In this document: positions 1 through 10,822 of the stretch, piece by piece
Position numbering within the stretch: position 1 is the stretch's first letter
How the letters are laid out: every line of letters starts with the position of its first letter
From: Ophiobolus disseminans
Taxonomy: Eukaryota > Ascomycota > Dothideomycetes > Pleosporales > Phaeosphaeriaceae
Assembly: GCA_010093685.1 (NCBI GenBank)
Contig: MU006217.1
Span: forward strand, 1,905,644 to 1,969,643
Reading direction: 5' to 3'
Length of the DNA stretch: 64,000 bases
Made by a program: the position numbers and the translations under genes
Notes under the pieces: generated by a model
Database searches by the model: none
What the model was told of the DNA's origin: nothing
The model's input: the letters and a program-made list of their open reading frames with translations, nothing else

Positions 1-34
1 TGCGGTCTAGAGTGATATACTGACAAAACTACAG

Positions 35-383
35 TATGCCAACCTTCCTCGTCATCAAATCCTCCACAGTCGTCGAAACCATCCGCGGCGCCAATCCCTC
101 CGCCCTCACAGCCGCCGTGCGCAAAGCCGCAAACGACAGCGCATCGGGCCCGGGCGCCGCGGGCGCTGCTTTCCAGACCAAGGGTCGCACACTCGGATCG
201 AGCTCGGAGCCCAGCCGGCCCGTTGGTGAGAGTCCATTCGCAGGGCTGCAGAGATTGCTGCTGGGCAATGGAGGGTTCAGCGATGTGCTGGTCAGGTTTG
301 TGGCGCTGTATGTGATCAGTTTGTTCGCGTTCAATGGGTACAAGGCTGCGGAGGAGAGTGCGTTTAATGTTAAGGCGAGGTAG
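35..383 (+). CDS. Thioredoxin-like protein with C-terminal membrane anchor, 3' exon only
   Basis: Only the last exon is in the window. A branch-like CTGAC near 20 and an ACAG acceptor at 31-34 mark its 5' edge, so the ATG at 36 is an internal codon and not the start. The exon opens with MPTFLVI, which fits the cis-proline strand of a thioredoxin fold, followed by the last helix (VRKAAND). After a Gly/Ser/Ala-rich linker of about 50 residues comes a hydrophobic stretch near the C-terminus (VLVRFVALYVISLFAF), which could be a tail anchor. The CxxC active site would lie upstream of the window. The family call is inferred from this C-terminal piece. Role: probably thiol-disulfide exchange or a membrane-tethered thioredoxin-related function; partner unknown. 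Confidence 0.6.
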
Positions 384-565
384 ATGGGGTGAGGAGGGTA
401 TGGCATGGAGCGTGGAGTTTGGTGTTTGGATTTTGGTATGGGGCGTCATGGAATGGCGTGTGGACACCAGCAACGGAATATCTTCAGTTTATGAGACATG
501 GGACAGGACTTGGTGAGAACTTGCTCTTTACGTCAAATCAAAGATCCTACTATCCTTCGTCCCTA

Positions 566-1184
566 CTAAACCGTCCACGTCTCCTCGATATCACCATTTC
601 CGTACGCATCATTTTCTCCTCCGTTTCCACCCTCTCCTCCATCTCCATCTCCCTCGATGCGCTCCTCAATCGCGGGCTGTTCCCCATCCTTCCATTTCAA
701 CAGAGCCGCCGCGTGAGGGTCCCCGTTGGTGGCCAGATCGTTCATCTCCTGATCGAGTTCGTCTTTCCGCACCCTCAGATCTCTGAGATCTTGCTCTAAT
801 ACAGTATGCCGTGTGTTTACAGCCGTTGTATCATTCAGAACATCTTGCGCCGTTCGCGCCGCCGCATTCCAGCCAGATGCATGTCTCATATTCCAGTCAG
901 AGGCTCCAGTCGAGCCAGTATTGTGCATCCCGAAATTCGTGCTTTCTTGCGCGAAAGCTGGAAACATTGGCGTTGGTTGCACATGACTGACCCCTGTGCT
1001 GAGAGTTGCACATATTGACATGTGCGCCCATCAATTCTTCCAAGTTGTATGTGGTGAAGCCACAGTTATTGCGACATCCAAACCGTCTGGACGAGGCCGG
1101 GGGTGGATTACATGCCAAAACGTGAGCTTGGAAGCTGGATGAGGCGTTGGATGTCAAGTTACAGTTGCATCGCCAATGTACCAT
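566..1184 (-). CDS. Small Cys/His-rich (zinc-binding-like) protein, two exons
   Basis: Proposed model complement(join(566..945,992..1184)), 190 aa. I do not recognise the protein. The first exon has a metal-binding-like pattern: CNC, then HVLAC, CRNNC and HVNMC, all within about 55 residues of the start. The second exon is acidic, contains a likely coiled coil (about residues 105-140, DLRDLRVRKDELDQEMNDL) and ends in a Gly/Asp/Glu-rich tail. The two frames are joined by a 46-base candidate intron (GTCAGT..GCAAG, 946-991). It preserves phase but has an ordinary donor, so the exact junction is uncertain. A TATATATATT-like stretch lies about 65 bases upstream of the chosen ATG. The same frame stays open to 1388, so a longer N-terminus is possible. 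Confidence 0.45.
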
Positions 1185-2568
1185 GATGCGTCGATAGTCG
1201 ATCAAGGTAAGATGCTTGGAGGCTAGTGAGCGTGGCGACACGGCGAATATATATATTTTGGACCGAGTTTGGCAAACTGTATGTGTACGCACGTGGTGGG
1301 TTGCATGTGCTCGAATGGTGCGACGTGATGTTAGGGTATGACTGACTGAAGGCACAGAACGTTCAACAACCCAAGCACCCATCACCACAATACCTCCTTT
1401 CTACAATTCCCAACCTTCCCCACTATCCTCCTCATTCCCCACCTCTTCTCCCTCATCCCACATATCATTCTTCCCTCGCACTCTCCGTCTATCCGCCACT
1501 ACCTCCCGAGGTCGTTAATCCCAAGAGCCTCCTTGGCTGTCGTATCGGTTGGCACCCACTGTAGTTGCGGATGCTGGAAAGGCACGATTTGGGACCTGAG
1601 ATGGGTAGTGAGATTTAGCAAATCCTACCTAGGTATGAACGAGAAGGCAGATTATCCTGCGTCAATCACGTGGGGTTCTCGTAAGGACAGCCCTAGGGTC
1701 CAGCGCTCGTCGGAGATTCCTCACGAGCGATGAGCTTCATCGTACCATGATGGCGGCGGTTTCGTGAATTCGAAGTTGATGGGACTAGAAAGCTCCCGAG
1801 TCCCGAGGTCCCAGATGGCATTAGTGTGGCGCGTCAGCACTTGAGCTTCCGCCAAGCCTGGAGGTGCCTTAGACGCTCCACTGAGCGACTGTTCCAACAC
1901 CTCGCATCGCGACTGCGCAGTGCATGCGTGTTATTGCTAACGCCAGCAATGGTTGATGTAACTGTCAGACTTCGTATCACCAGCTGCGCAAGGCGAGCGA
2001 AGCACAGCCTCGCCGCCACTCGAGCTCCCACATCTGGATAGAACGACAATTACCTCCGGCCTCCGGGTCTCTTGTGAGTGTCAAACAGCTGCGGACTGCA
2101 TGCGTCTGAAGCAGTATCAGCAAGCGCACGAATCTCCGCAGAACCACCGACATAAGGATCCGTCTGGAGATAGGCCAAATTTACGAATTCCCACGCGGGA
2201 TTGGCGCCACGACGCGATGAGGTTGGCGCAGCGTCATGTGCATGTAGATAAGCCTCGTCAGAGCTGAGCGACCGCTACTGGGTAATAGCTAGGGATCCTC
2301 CAGCGCCAGGCAAGTTTAGGACTTGACGTTGCATATCCACCTCGCCCTCATCAGCTTTCTTATTCCTCCTCCTCTTCCTGTCTTCCGTCGTTGCGTGTTT
2401 GCGACTGTTCTTCTGTTCACCTTCACCCCGCACATGTGCCGAGCCTGACGCGCTTCCGACAATTTTGCGCCGTCAAACAACATGTGCCCACGCCAAACAG
2501 ACTCTCCAACGGATAGTCGGATAGCGACACCAATTTAGCCACCCGCGTCGTAGCTTCACGGTCCCACC
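1185..2568. other. Intergenic, no gene recognised
   Basis: The only notable feature is a pyrimidine-rich tract at about 1395-1505, of the CT-box kind common upstream of fungal genes. A second pyrimidine-rich stretch at about 2340-2440 lies upstream of the rhodopsin-fold gene. Short open frames here have no recognisable domain. Confidence 0.5.
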
Positions 2569-4138
2569 ATGGCGCTTCCCTTCAATCAAGAATCGTGGAT
2601 CTGGTATACCTGTGCCGTCTGCATGATCGGTGCAAGGCTGTGAGTCTATCCACGCACAGCCAACACCTGCGCGCAGTTTATATACTTGAATGACGCTGAC
2701 GCTCGTGTCGGAAAGTATATCTCGGTCCATGCACCTGCGCTCCTTGAAGACCCTGCAATACGATGACTATATCATGGGCTTGTTCGTTACGGCCGCATAC
2801 ACCGCGATGATCGTCTGCGCCAACAGATACGTGAAAGCCCAGTCGAACCTTTTTCTACCAGGATTTGACGTCAGCGTACTGACGGAGTACGATCTCAAAC
2901 GTCGACGTTACGGCAGCAAGATGGCCGTGGTGGTGGAGCAGACAACAATTGGCGTGATATGGTCCTGCAAGGCCTGTCTCCTCATCATGTACCATCGCCT
3001 CACAAGAATGGCACTTCGGAATGAGAATATCGCGATCAAGATTCTCTCAGCATACGTTGGCCTATCCTTCGTCGTCATCGAGGTGTTGTACTTTGCGGCG
3101 TGGTGTCGGCCTGTCTCTGAATACTGGGCTGTGCCCACAAGCTCGTCCCAATGCAACGCCCTCGTCAACCACCGCATAACCAAGGCCGTCTTCAATCTGT
3201 CATCCGACATAGTAATGCTCACAATCGCGCTGCAAATGCTGATCCGGTCTTTGCTGCCCATGAAGAGGAAGATCATCTTGTGCGGAATCTTTTCGCTAGG
3301 CATCTTCGTCGTCATCGCAAGCGTCATGAACAGTTACTACTCGTTCAAACATCCATACAAGCAAACTTGGGTCGACTGGTACGTTCGAGAGACTTCGACG
3401 GCGATCTTGGTCGCCAACCTCCCCTTCACATGGACCATCTTACGAGAGATCTTCGACCTTGATACTTTTGAAGGCAGCAGTCCACCGCCGTGGACATTCC
3501 ATAGCGCAAGAACCGCACACGGCCGCAGAGCGGGGCAGCGACACAGCTATTCTACGCATACGGCTGCAACTGCAAGGACACGCGTCTCGCCTACAATTAG
3601 CAAGGGCAGTCATGGCACACAACCTATGACGCTTGTGGACTCGATGACTCCCCTCAGACATCATTCACGCAACCATTCTGGTAGTCCGCGAAACTCTGAG
3701 ACGGAGAAGGACCTTAGCGGAACAGCGGTTGCGTCTCACGATTTTGCACCCATGCCATCACCTTCAGCGGACCTCGGTGTTATCGACATTGACCTCGAAC
3801 AGGGCATCGAAGAAGATGTCCAGGTGCGACCAGTTTCACCCGCAGATTCTCATCAGCCTCCACCAAGGATCACCGAGGATGGCACAGGAGGCTTCTACAT
3901 CAACGACCGCCCGATATCGCCACCACCACGTGCATACCTCACTACCCGATCGAATCATGGCGAAACTGGCCTCGCGAGTATGGATAAAAGGCCAACGAGC
4001 CCTACGCCCAGCTTTGCAAGTTTTGAAAGCACCGACAAAAGGCCACAGAGGGCAGGATCTGGAGCAGGGACTGCAGGGACCGGTAGAAGCGCCCGTGATC
4101 GTAGGGCGAGAGCCAGGATGAGTGGACACGACGAGTGA
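2569..4138 (+). CDS. Fungal rhodopsin-fold integral membrane protein
   Basis: Model join(2569..2639,2716..4138), 497 aa. The intron of 76 bases starts GTGAGT, has a GCTGAC branch site and ends AAAG; joining restores a first membrane segment encoded in exon 1. The protein has about seven hydrophobic segments in the first 260 residues and a YDDYIMG element after the first one. This is the pattern of the large fungal family annotated as rhodopsin domain or PTH11-related integral membrane proteins. The last 230 residues are a hydrophilic, Ser/Pro/Arg-rich cytosolic tail with two RPISP/RPVSP repeats. The ligand is unknown; some relatives act as surface sensors, but that is not shown here. Confidence 0.8.
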
Positions 4139-4929
4139 GGCGAAGATGGCAAGACGCTGGCGCAGTAATGTTACGGAAGCTTGGCGTTTGGGTTGCTTTG
4201 ATTGAGATACCCAGGTGCGCCTTATTTAGTTTGATAGTTGCAATGTCGATACAACCATCCCAGCATCAACACTCATTTCGTATGACTGTGAAGCACGCTG
4301 AGATCAGGCTAGCAATAGCACAGCAGCACAGGCGGAGGCGGCCGAAGATGTCGAAAAGGGCGCAGTGAGCCGCAATGGTGCACGGCAGTGCGCCCATGTA
4401 ACGTCAGGTCGGTGAGCTATTTGCGCACACATGGTGAGGGACCGTTGCGAGGGCGCTACTGGACCCTGGATTTGACGCACGTGAAAGCCGTGATCGGCGG
4501 GGGAGTCCTTTGTGGATGCGACCACTCAGAATAGCGTGATTGCTGGCGGGATTACGAAAAAGAAGATGGGATTGTAGCAAACAGTGCATGCAGAGGATGC
4601 AGTATGGGGCTAGAGTGCGGCGGGTACAGAGAGGATACAGGCATGCATGCAGCGATTTCGTGCTCGAAAGCTTATTTAGTGGCATGGGGTTCGGCAGAAA
4701 AAAGAAAGACAGCCGAGAAGCGCTGGGTATGAAAAGTTGCTCGACCCGGCGGTGCGCGCAGACTCGATTCCATCCACCATGCTACCCAATTCTTGAGACA
4801 TAGCTTTCACCAGCGCCCAAAGGCGACTAGGCCCCGAATTATTATCCGCATCCTGCGCAGACACGAGCACGCACACTCACTCCTACTGTCTTTGAGGCTT
4901 GACTGAACAGGCACCCCACCACCGTCGTC
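4139..4929. other. Intergenic between membrane-protein gene and PRPP synthetase
   Basis: About 790 bases. No conserved open frame or RNA gene seen. It holds the 3' flank of the upstream gene and the promoter of the PRPP synthetase. Confidence 0.5.
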
Positions 4930-6525
4930 ATGGTGCGCAACATCGTGGTCCTCGGCGGGAGCTCTCACCCGCAGCTCACCGAGTAGGTTGCATATAGATA
5001 TATATGTGTGATGGTGTATCAGGCTAACCGCCGCCAGGACGATCTGCAACCACCTCGGCATACCGCCTGCGAAGGTGCTGCTGGCCAAGTTCAAGGGCGG
5101 CGAGACGCGGGTGGAGATCGAGGAGAGCGTCCGAGGAAAGGATGTCTTCATCATCCAGTCTGGCGGCGGAAAAGGTACGGATCCCGACAGACTTCAGACG
5201 ACGCCGGCTATGCAGAACAGAAGCTAACCGCGTGCCGCGCGCAGTCAACGACCATCTGATGGAGTAGGTCCATCCTCATGGTGGGCTCGTGAAGTACCTG
5301 ACCGTCTGCCAGACTCCTCATCACCATCTCGGCATGCCGCACCGCCTCGGCGAAGCGCATCACCGCCGTGCTGCCGCTCTTCCCATACTCGCGCCAGTCC
5401 GACATCCCCTACAACAAGACGGGCGCCCCCCTCGCCAAAGCCCCCGCAGGCTCGCGCTCGCGCACCGGCACATACACGTTCGACTCGCGCCCGCAGACGC
5501 CCCACCCGGGCCAGCCCGAGAGCGCCGGCCTGAGCAACGGCGCGAGCAACGGCGCGACTGCCCTCCACAACCAGCTCAGTAGAATGAAGCTGGACGAGCG
5601 CAGCGGCGGCGGCCCGACGTCTAACCCGGGCCCCGGCAGCCCCGTCAAGGCCAACGGCATCAAGCGCAGCGATACGCTCGACTCCAAGTCGGACAAGTCG
5701 GACAAGTCCACCTACTTCGACAATGGACACGGCGCGAGCGGCGGCCCTGTCATCAACGGTCTCTCACGGCAGTCGACCACGAAGCCGCCTGCCTTTGAGC
5801 CCCAGGTCGGCTACCGCCAGTGGGTTGCCCAGGCCGGCACGCTGATTGCCGATCTGCTGACATGCGCCGGCGCCGACCATGTCATTACCATGGACCTGCA
5901 TGGTACCTTTACATATCCCGAATGTATGGGTACAGATTGCTGACAGCTTCCAGACCCCCAGTACCAGGGCTTTTTCGACATCCCCGTCGACAATCTCTAC
6001 GGCCGCCACCTCCTCCGCAAATACATCCAGTTCAACATCCCCAACTACCAACAGGCCGTAGTGGTCAGCCCCGATGCCGGCGGTGCTAAGCGCGCGACCG
6101 CCATTGCCGATGCGCTCGGCATGCCCTTTGCCCTCATCCACAAGGAGCGCCGGCCCACCCAGATCAACGACCGCCAGAACGCCACCATGATGCTCGTCGG
6201 CGACGTCGCGGACCGCACCACCATCCTCGTCGACGACCTGGCGGACACGTCGAACACCATCACCCGCGCGGCCAAGCTGCTGAAGAAGGAGGGCGCGACC
6301 AAGGTGTACGCACTCATCACGCATGGCATCCTGAGCGGCGACGCCATCGACCGCATCAACGCCAGCGCACTCGACAAGGTCGTGGTGACCAATACGGTCG
6401 ACCAGGCCGAGCACAAGGCCCGCTGCCCCAAGCTCGAAGTGCTCGAAGTGGGCAACGTCTTTGCCGAGGCCATTCGGCGCGTGCACCACGGCGAGAGTAT
6501 CAGCGTGCTGTTCGACTATAGCTAG
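4930..6525 (+). CDS. Ribose-phosphate pyrophosphokinase (PRPP synthetase) with long insert
   Basis: Model join(4930..4982,5038..5174,5245..5263,5313..5902,5954..6525), 456 aa, five exons including a 19-base microexon. It makes PRPP from ribose-5-phosphate and ATP for nucleotide, His and Trp synthesis. The start (MVRNIVVLGGSSHP), the VFIIQSGGG and SRQSD elements and the C-terminal PRPP loop (VDDLADTSNTI, about residue 355) are family hallmarks. All introns are GT..AG and keep phase. A hydrophilic insert of about 120 residues (about 115-235, Ser/Gly/Pro-rich with SDKSDKS) interrupts the fold after the SRQSDIPY region. Such non-homologous regions are known in some yeast PRPP synthetase subunits (Prs1, Prs5), so this is probably a regulatory subunit of that type. 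Which yeast paralogue it matches was not determined. Confidence 0.92.
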
Positions 6526-7253
6526 TGGCTCGCGTCGAGTAGGTGCTTGATTACCTAGTCTGGCAACAACGTGGTCCCGTTTCTTTTTTGATGGGCGGAT
6601 AATCGAAAAGACGGTAGAAAACATACATTAGAGGCGTTTGATGGTGGTCACTTGGGCATAATGTGGTGCTTCATTGTTTTTCCCCTTTCCTTATTAAATA
6701 CGGCAATGCCATGCTGTGTGTCGTTGGCAGCATAATGCAAATATGCATGAGACTCTTGCATGGGTGGCGTTTGGTGGTGCGTAACTATGTTTACCGCTGT
6801 AAAAATGCATATGATGGGCGAGTAGGCTCTGTCATTAAAGATTGAGTCGGGTAGTTGTGGATTTTGCTGTGCGTGGAGTCATGTCATGTGTAAAGTGAGT
6901 TGATTAGTCAGACTTGTAGCCTGTCGGTCTACTTCGTATGGTCGTGACTTTCCAGTTGTCCTGACTTCCCAGTTCTCTCTAGACTCCCTCTGCCAATCTC
7001 CAGTACCCTTACCCGCGAACATAAGTCACTCACACGTCTCTGTTTCTTTATTTCTCGCCGCATCAAGTACTACCTACTCCGCCTTACTGCAAGGCTTGCG
7101 AGCCTCGCCTTTTTCTGGTTTTCACGACTTATTGAGAGGCTAAATTGCACGGCGATGCTCCGCCACAAATGGCACCACATCGGCAGCCTAGTCAGCTCGA
7201 CCTTAAATACTATGGGTCTTTACAGCGGAACGACCTAGGATCCTGGCACAGAT
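6526..7253. other. Intergenic, AT-rich, no gene recognised
   Basis: About 730 bases of 3' flank of the PRPP synthetase followed by the upstream region of the HET pseudogene. No conserved frame seen. Confidence 0.5.
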
Positions 7254-9305
7254 TTGATCAGAGATTCAACGATGGAGGAGTCGAAACTGCAAGGCATTTG
7301 CTGGGAGTGTCGTGGTTTCAAATTTGCACCCCGTGAAGAGAAGTCACTTTCCCAAAGTGACCACGAATTTCACTACGAAGTAAAGCGGTCATCAATTTGC
7401 AGTGACTGCGAACTTTGCCTGAGGCTCAAATCCCTTTTTCGGAGAATTCCTTCGGATGAGAACAAGGGCGCTGCATATCCACCGCATTACTCGACGCTTC
7501 GTGTGATGGAGCATGCCTTGCAACCTCAACCCCTAGTCTTACAACTCAGTAACTCTACAAAAGTCTTACAGGAGGTTTTGCTGGTTCCCAGTTCGTTCAG
7601 ACGGAACGGAAACTTACTTGATCCCAGCATGGTGAAGAGATGGATCGCATGTTGTCAAACAGACCACAAAGATACCTGTGACTACACGTAACACTCACTT
7701 ACAATTCCTCTGACAGTCATTGACTGCTCTCGAAGACAATTGTGTACTCTTCCACACGGCACACCGTATATTTGTCTGAGCTATGTCTGGGGCACTCCAT
7801 CCGATTCCGGACAATCTTCGCTAGATCTTCCCTGGTATTTCCTCAAGACAATTGAAGACTCAATATGCGTGGCCCTTCAACTTGATATATTTCACCTATG
7901 GGTGGACTGTTATTGTATCGATCAAAATGACAGCGTGGAGAAACACCGCCTCATTCAAAACATGGACGCAATCTATCATAATGCAACAGTTACGATCATT
8001 TCAACCTCCGGGGATGGACCACATAGTGGTCTCCCTGGCATCAATGGTACATTCAGGCCGCAACAGCAAGCTTTCACCGTCGGAGTCCTGGGGTTAAATT
8101 TCCAAGCCCTAAATTACCCGCAACCCGAGATATCAAATTCAGCATTGAATACGCGCGCCTGGACGTTCCAAGAGCTTCTACTATCGCGCCGTCAACTGGT
8201 CTTCACCGATTCTCAAGTATATTTCCAGTGTGCAGGAATGCACTGTGTTGAGGCTTCAGAAACACCCCCTGCGATGAAACATACCTCAAGCAGACACGTT
8301 GACACCATTTTTGAAGTTCTAAGGTCCCATGTCAAAGGCTTCACTCACTTAGACTTTGGCTACAAAACCGACAGTCTCTACACATCACTGCAGGAGTATT
8401 TCCAGAAACGATTATCATTCAGTGATGATACCATCAGCGCTTCCATTGGAATCGTAAATGCATTCGTGATTCCACCGGAAACGTCCGAAGCAGGGTCCGA
8501 AGGAGAGATTATCCGCGCAACGCAATTCTACGGGCTTCCGCTATTCTTTTCCTCATCGTTATCATCGCAAGAAATTTCCCCAACAAATTCTTTTGCGAGC
8601 AGCTTGGCCTGGTAAATAGACGGCGGCAATGATTTCTGGCAAGAGCCAGAGACTACATCAAGCCTTTTCCCATCTTGGAGCTGGGCTAGCGTCAAAGCAA
8701 ATCGACACCCTCATAGCGCGGACGGACTCCACTGCAGGGGGTGTAATGTAAAGCACCAAGAAGATATCAAATTCTGGATTGTCAAGTACAGCGGCGATCT
8801 GATGGATATCGACGACTATCCCAGCAACTGCAAGCTTCAGCACGATTACAAAGATTTTCGGATGGACATCCTATTGCAAAGCTGGGGAGCGAAATGTCGG
8901 CTCAGCGTATCAGAAACTACTGGAGAAAACCTCTCCAACCGCAACTTCTGACTCTCGGGTTTCGTGGGAGGTGATGTGCATTTGGATTATCCTCAGCGGC
9001 AGCCTGATACGGATGTCATTGTGCTTCATCTCGCCACTTACGAGCCCTACGCTCTTATCGAAGCCTTGATCGTGGAAGAGATGGAACACTCGATGTATCG
9101 TCGCATAGGAATGTATGTATCCGATACCCTAGTATACGGTACAGATGGGTTGCAAGACTGTCTTCAAGTTGCACGGCCCGCGTGGCTGGGAGCTTGCGAA
9201 ATTACGTCTAATCTGACACCCAATTCAAACATGGTTGGTCCAGACTGGATGTACCGAGTGTTACGGTTTCATGGTCTCCTCGACATTCTTCGGAGAATGA
9301 CCTAG
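7254..9305 (+). pseudogene. HET-domain (heterokaryon incompatibility) gene with three in-frame stops
   Basis: One continuous reading frame runs from 7254 (likely ATG 7272) to 9305 with no indel but three nonsense codons: TAA 7689-7691, TAA 8613-8615 and TGA 8949-8951. Ignoring them, the frame encodes a complete HET protein. It has a Cys-rich N-terminus (CWECRGF..CSDCELCLRL), the HET core with YICLSYVWG, LWVDCYCIDQ and RAWTFQELLLSRRQ, then FPSWSWAS after the second stop. A C-terminal part follows the third stop. HET proteins trigger cell death on non-self hyphal fusion. Each stop could arise from a Gln or Arg codon by one C-to-T change. Alternative: a 39-base GTGACT..ACAG segment spans the first stop, but that is shorter than usual introns and nothing comparable explains the other two cleanly. 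Confidence 0.8.
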
Positions 9306-9642
9306 TCAGCCACTCAGCAGATGTACCGCGTACTTCGACATTCTCCAGCAATGCACAGCATCGTTTTGTTGCAATCGTGATAGACGAACCTGGATATACT
9401 CAGTAGGCCTTGGATGTACAAACACTGTATCAATAGCTCCGCGAGGTGGACCCCAAGTTGCAGTCCTTAAAGGTATGTCAGCAACTGCAAGACGATTACT
9501 TGTGAAAAAGGCAGTTTCGCATAGCGCGAAACTAAGGTCCGAAGTAGGTTCATTAGGTTCATTACAAAGCTCTTATCCTACACCAGCACCTCACTATTCA
9601 ACAGCGCTGTATCCGAATCATATCCACTACAAAGCCCTTATA
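9306..9642. other. Intergenic between HET pseudogene and convergent membrane-protein gene
   Basis: About 340 bases of 3' flank for both genes. It contains a short near-tandem GTTCATTAG repeat around 9547. Nothing else seen. Confidence 0.4.
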
Positions 9643-10432
9643 TCAAACTAGCATCGCACTGGCCGATGGCGCAGCATCCGGCCCAGTATTGAACTTGGTC
9701 CCATTATTCACCCAACAGTTGCTCGCAGACATAACTTGCACACTGAATGTGGCAGCTGTGCACTTCGGTCCATGCGGCCATAGAACATTCCAATTCGCAC
9801 AAAGCGCAATACAACTATCAAAGTCCACGACGGTCGCTCGGAGGAAAAGCTTGCCACCATCAACCTTGGCGCCGCAGCGTTTATTGAAGGTTTGGGAGCC
9901 GGGTTTTCCATTGCGCAACTTGGGCGTGTGCGATGTGCCGTTGCTTTTGGGACAGTCTGTTGTTACGCATTGGGTGCAGGAGAGGGGGGAAGGTGTGGGT
10001 GTGGGCATTGGCGAGCTGCTACTGTTAGAAATCGGATAGCCCGGAGTGGGGGATGGGCCGTACATACCGAGTCGAGCTGGAGGCCAAGGTGGCATCCACA
10101 GCGACGGAACTAGTCCACGGCCCTGAAGACTGAAGAGTATTATTGGTGTTCTTGAGGCTATCTTTCCCACTCCTCGATCCTGCAACCGCTCCGCCTACCG
10201 ACGCCGCGATAACGACGACGCTGATCAACGCGATGAGTGTCCAGAATGTCCATGGCTTTAGCCCGCCGATGGGTCGACCTTTTTTGTCTTCCGGTTCCGG
10301 ATTTGACGCGTAACGCAGATGGGCATTTTGCTGTTGCGACCAAAGTTCCTTCCTGTCCTGCTCGACAGGGCACAAGCCGCCATGATCGATGAATTGAGGG
10401 CCCTCGTGGGCAGGAGAAGACTTGTAGCTCAT
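9643..10432 (-). CDS. Single-pass membrane protein with Cys-rich extracellular domain
   Basis: Model complement(join(9643..10021,10068..10432)), 247 aa; the 46-base intron starts GTATGT and ends CTAACAG. The start chosen is MSYKSS; an in-frame ATG at 10474 would add 14 hydrophobic residues. The N-terminal 70 residues are hydrophilic (His/Gln/Glu). One membrane segment follows at about 75-100 (FWTLIALISVVVIAASVGGAVAG), then a Ser/Thr/Pro-rich stalk and a C-terminal domain with about eight cysteines (CTQC, CGAK, SCIALCANW, C..ATF, NCWVNNG). The Cys spacing resembles the apple/PAN-like ectodomains of fungal type II membrane proteins. Function unknown. It appears intact although both neighbours are decayed. 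Confidence 0.65.
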
Positions 10433-10822
10433 TACGATGACGACAATAAAGGGGATGGAATGGATGGTATTCATTTACTTCTCGACATGTCATGCATGCT
10501 TGCCTCGCGGTGGGGGCGGAGCTGGGATATATATTGGACCCCCGTCAGATTTTAAATTATTAGCCACTCTGATGGTGGCCGGCGGGTACACGACAGACAG
10601 ATTGTGTTTTTGCTTGCGATGTTGGGGCTGGGGTTATGGGGTCGTAATGCTTGGGACTGGGACGGTTCTCAATGGCGATGCTGACAGCCACAGCTTTCAA
10701 AGCTCATGGTGGTTCAACCGACACACCCTCCACATTCTCTCCTCCCCAACCCTACATCTATCTCCAAGCGGCCCTAAGCAGCCTCAAGCTGGAACGTACG
10801 TGCGCATACCGTTTCTGGCAAT

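Noticed and set aside
897..1388. 163-codon single-exon version of the small Cys/His-rich gene
   Set aside because: The 3' part of that frame reads as run-on, whereas the other frame supplies a coiled coil and acidic tail; a two-exon model with a later start fits better.
5764..6624. Long minus-strand frame of 286 codons over the PRPP synthetase
   Set aside because: Antisense shadow of a GC-rich, well-supported exon.
7678..7716. A 39-base intron that would remove the first stop of the HET frame
   Set aside because: Too short for typical introns, and the removed codons lie in a frame that is otherwise continuous on both sides; two further stops would remain.
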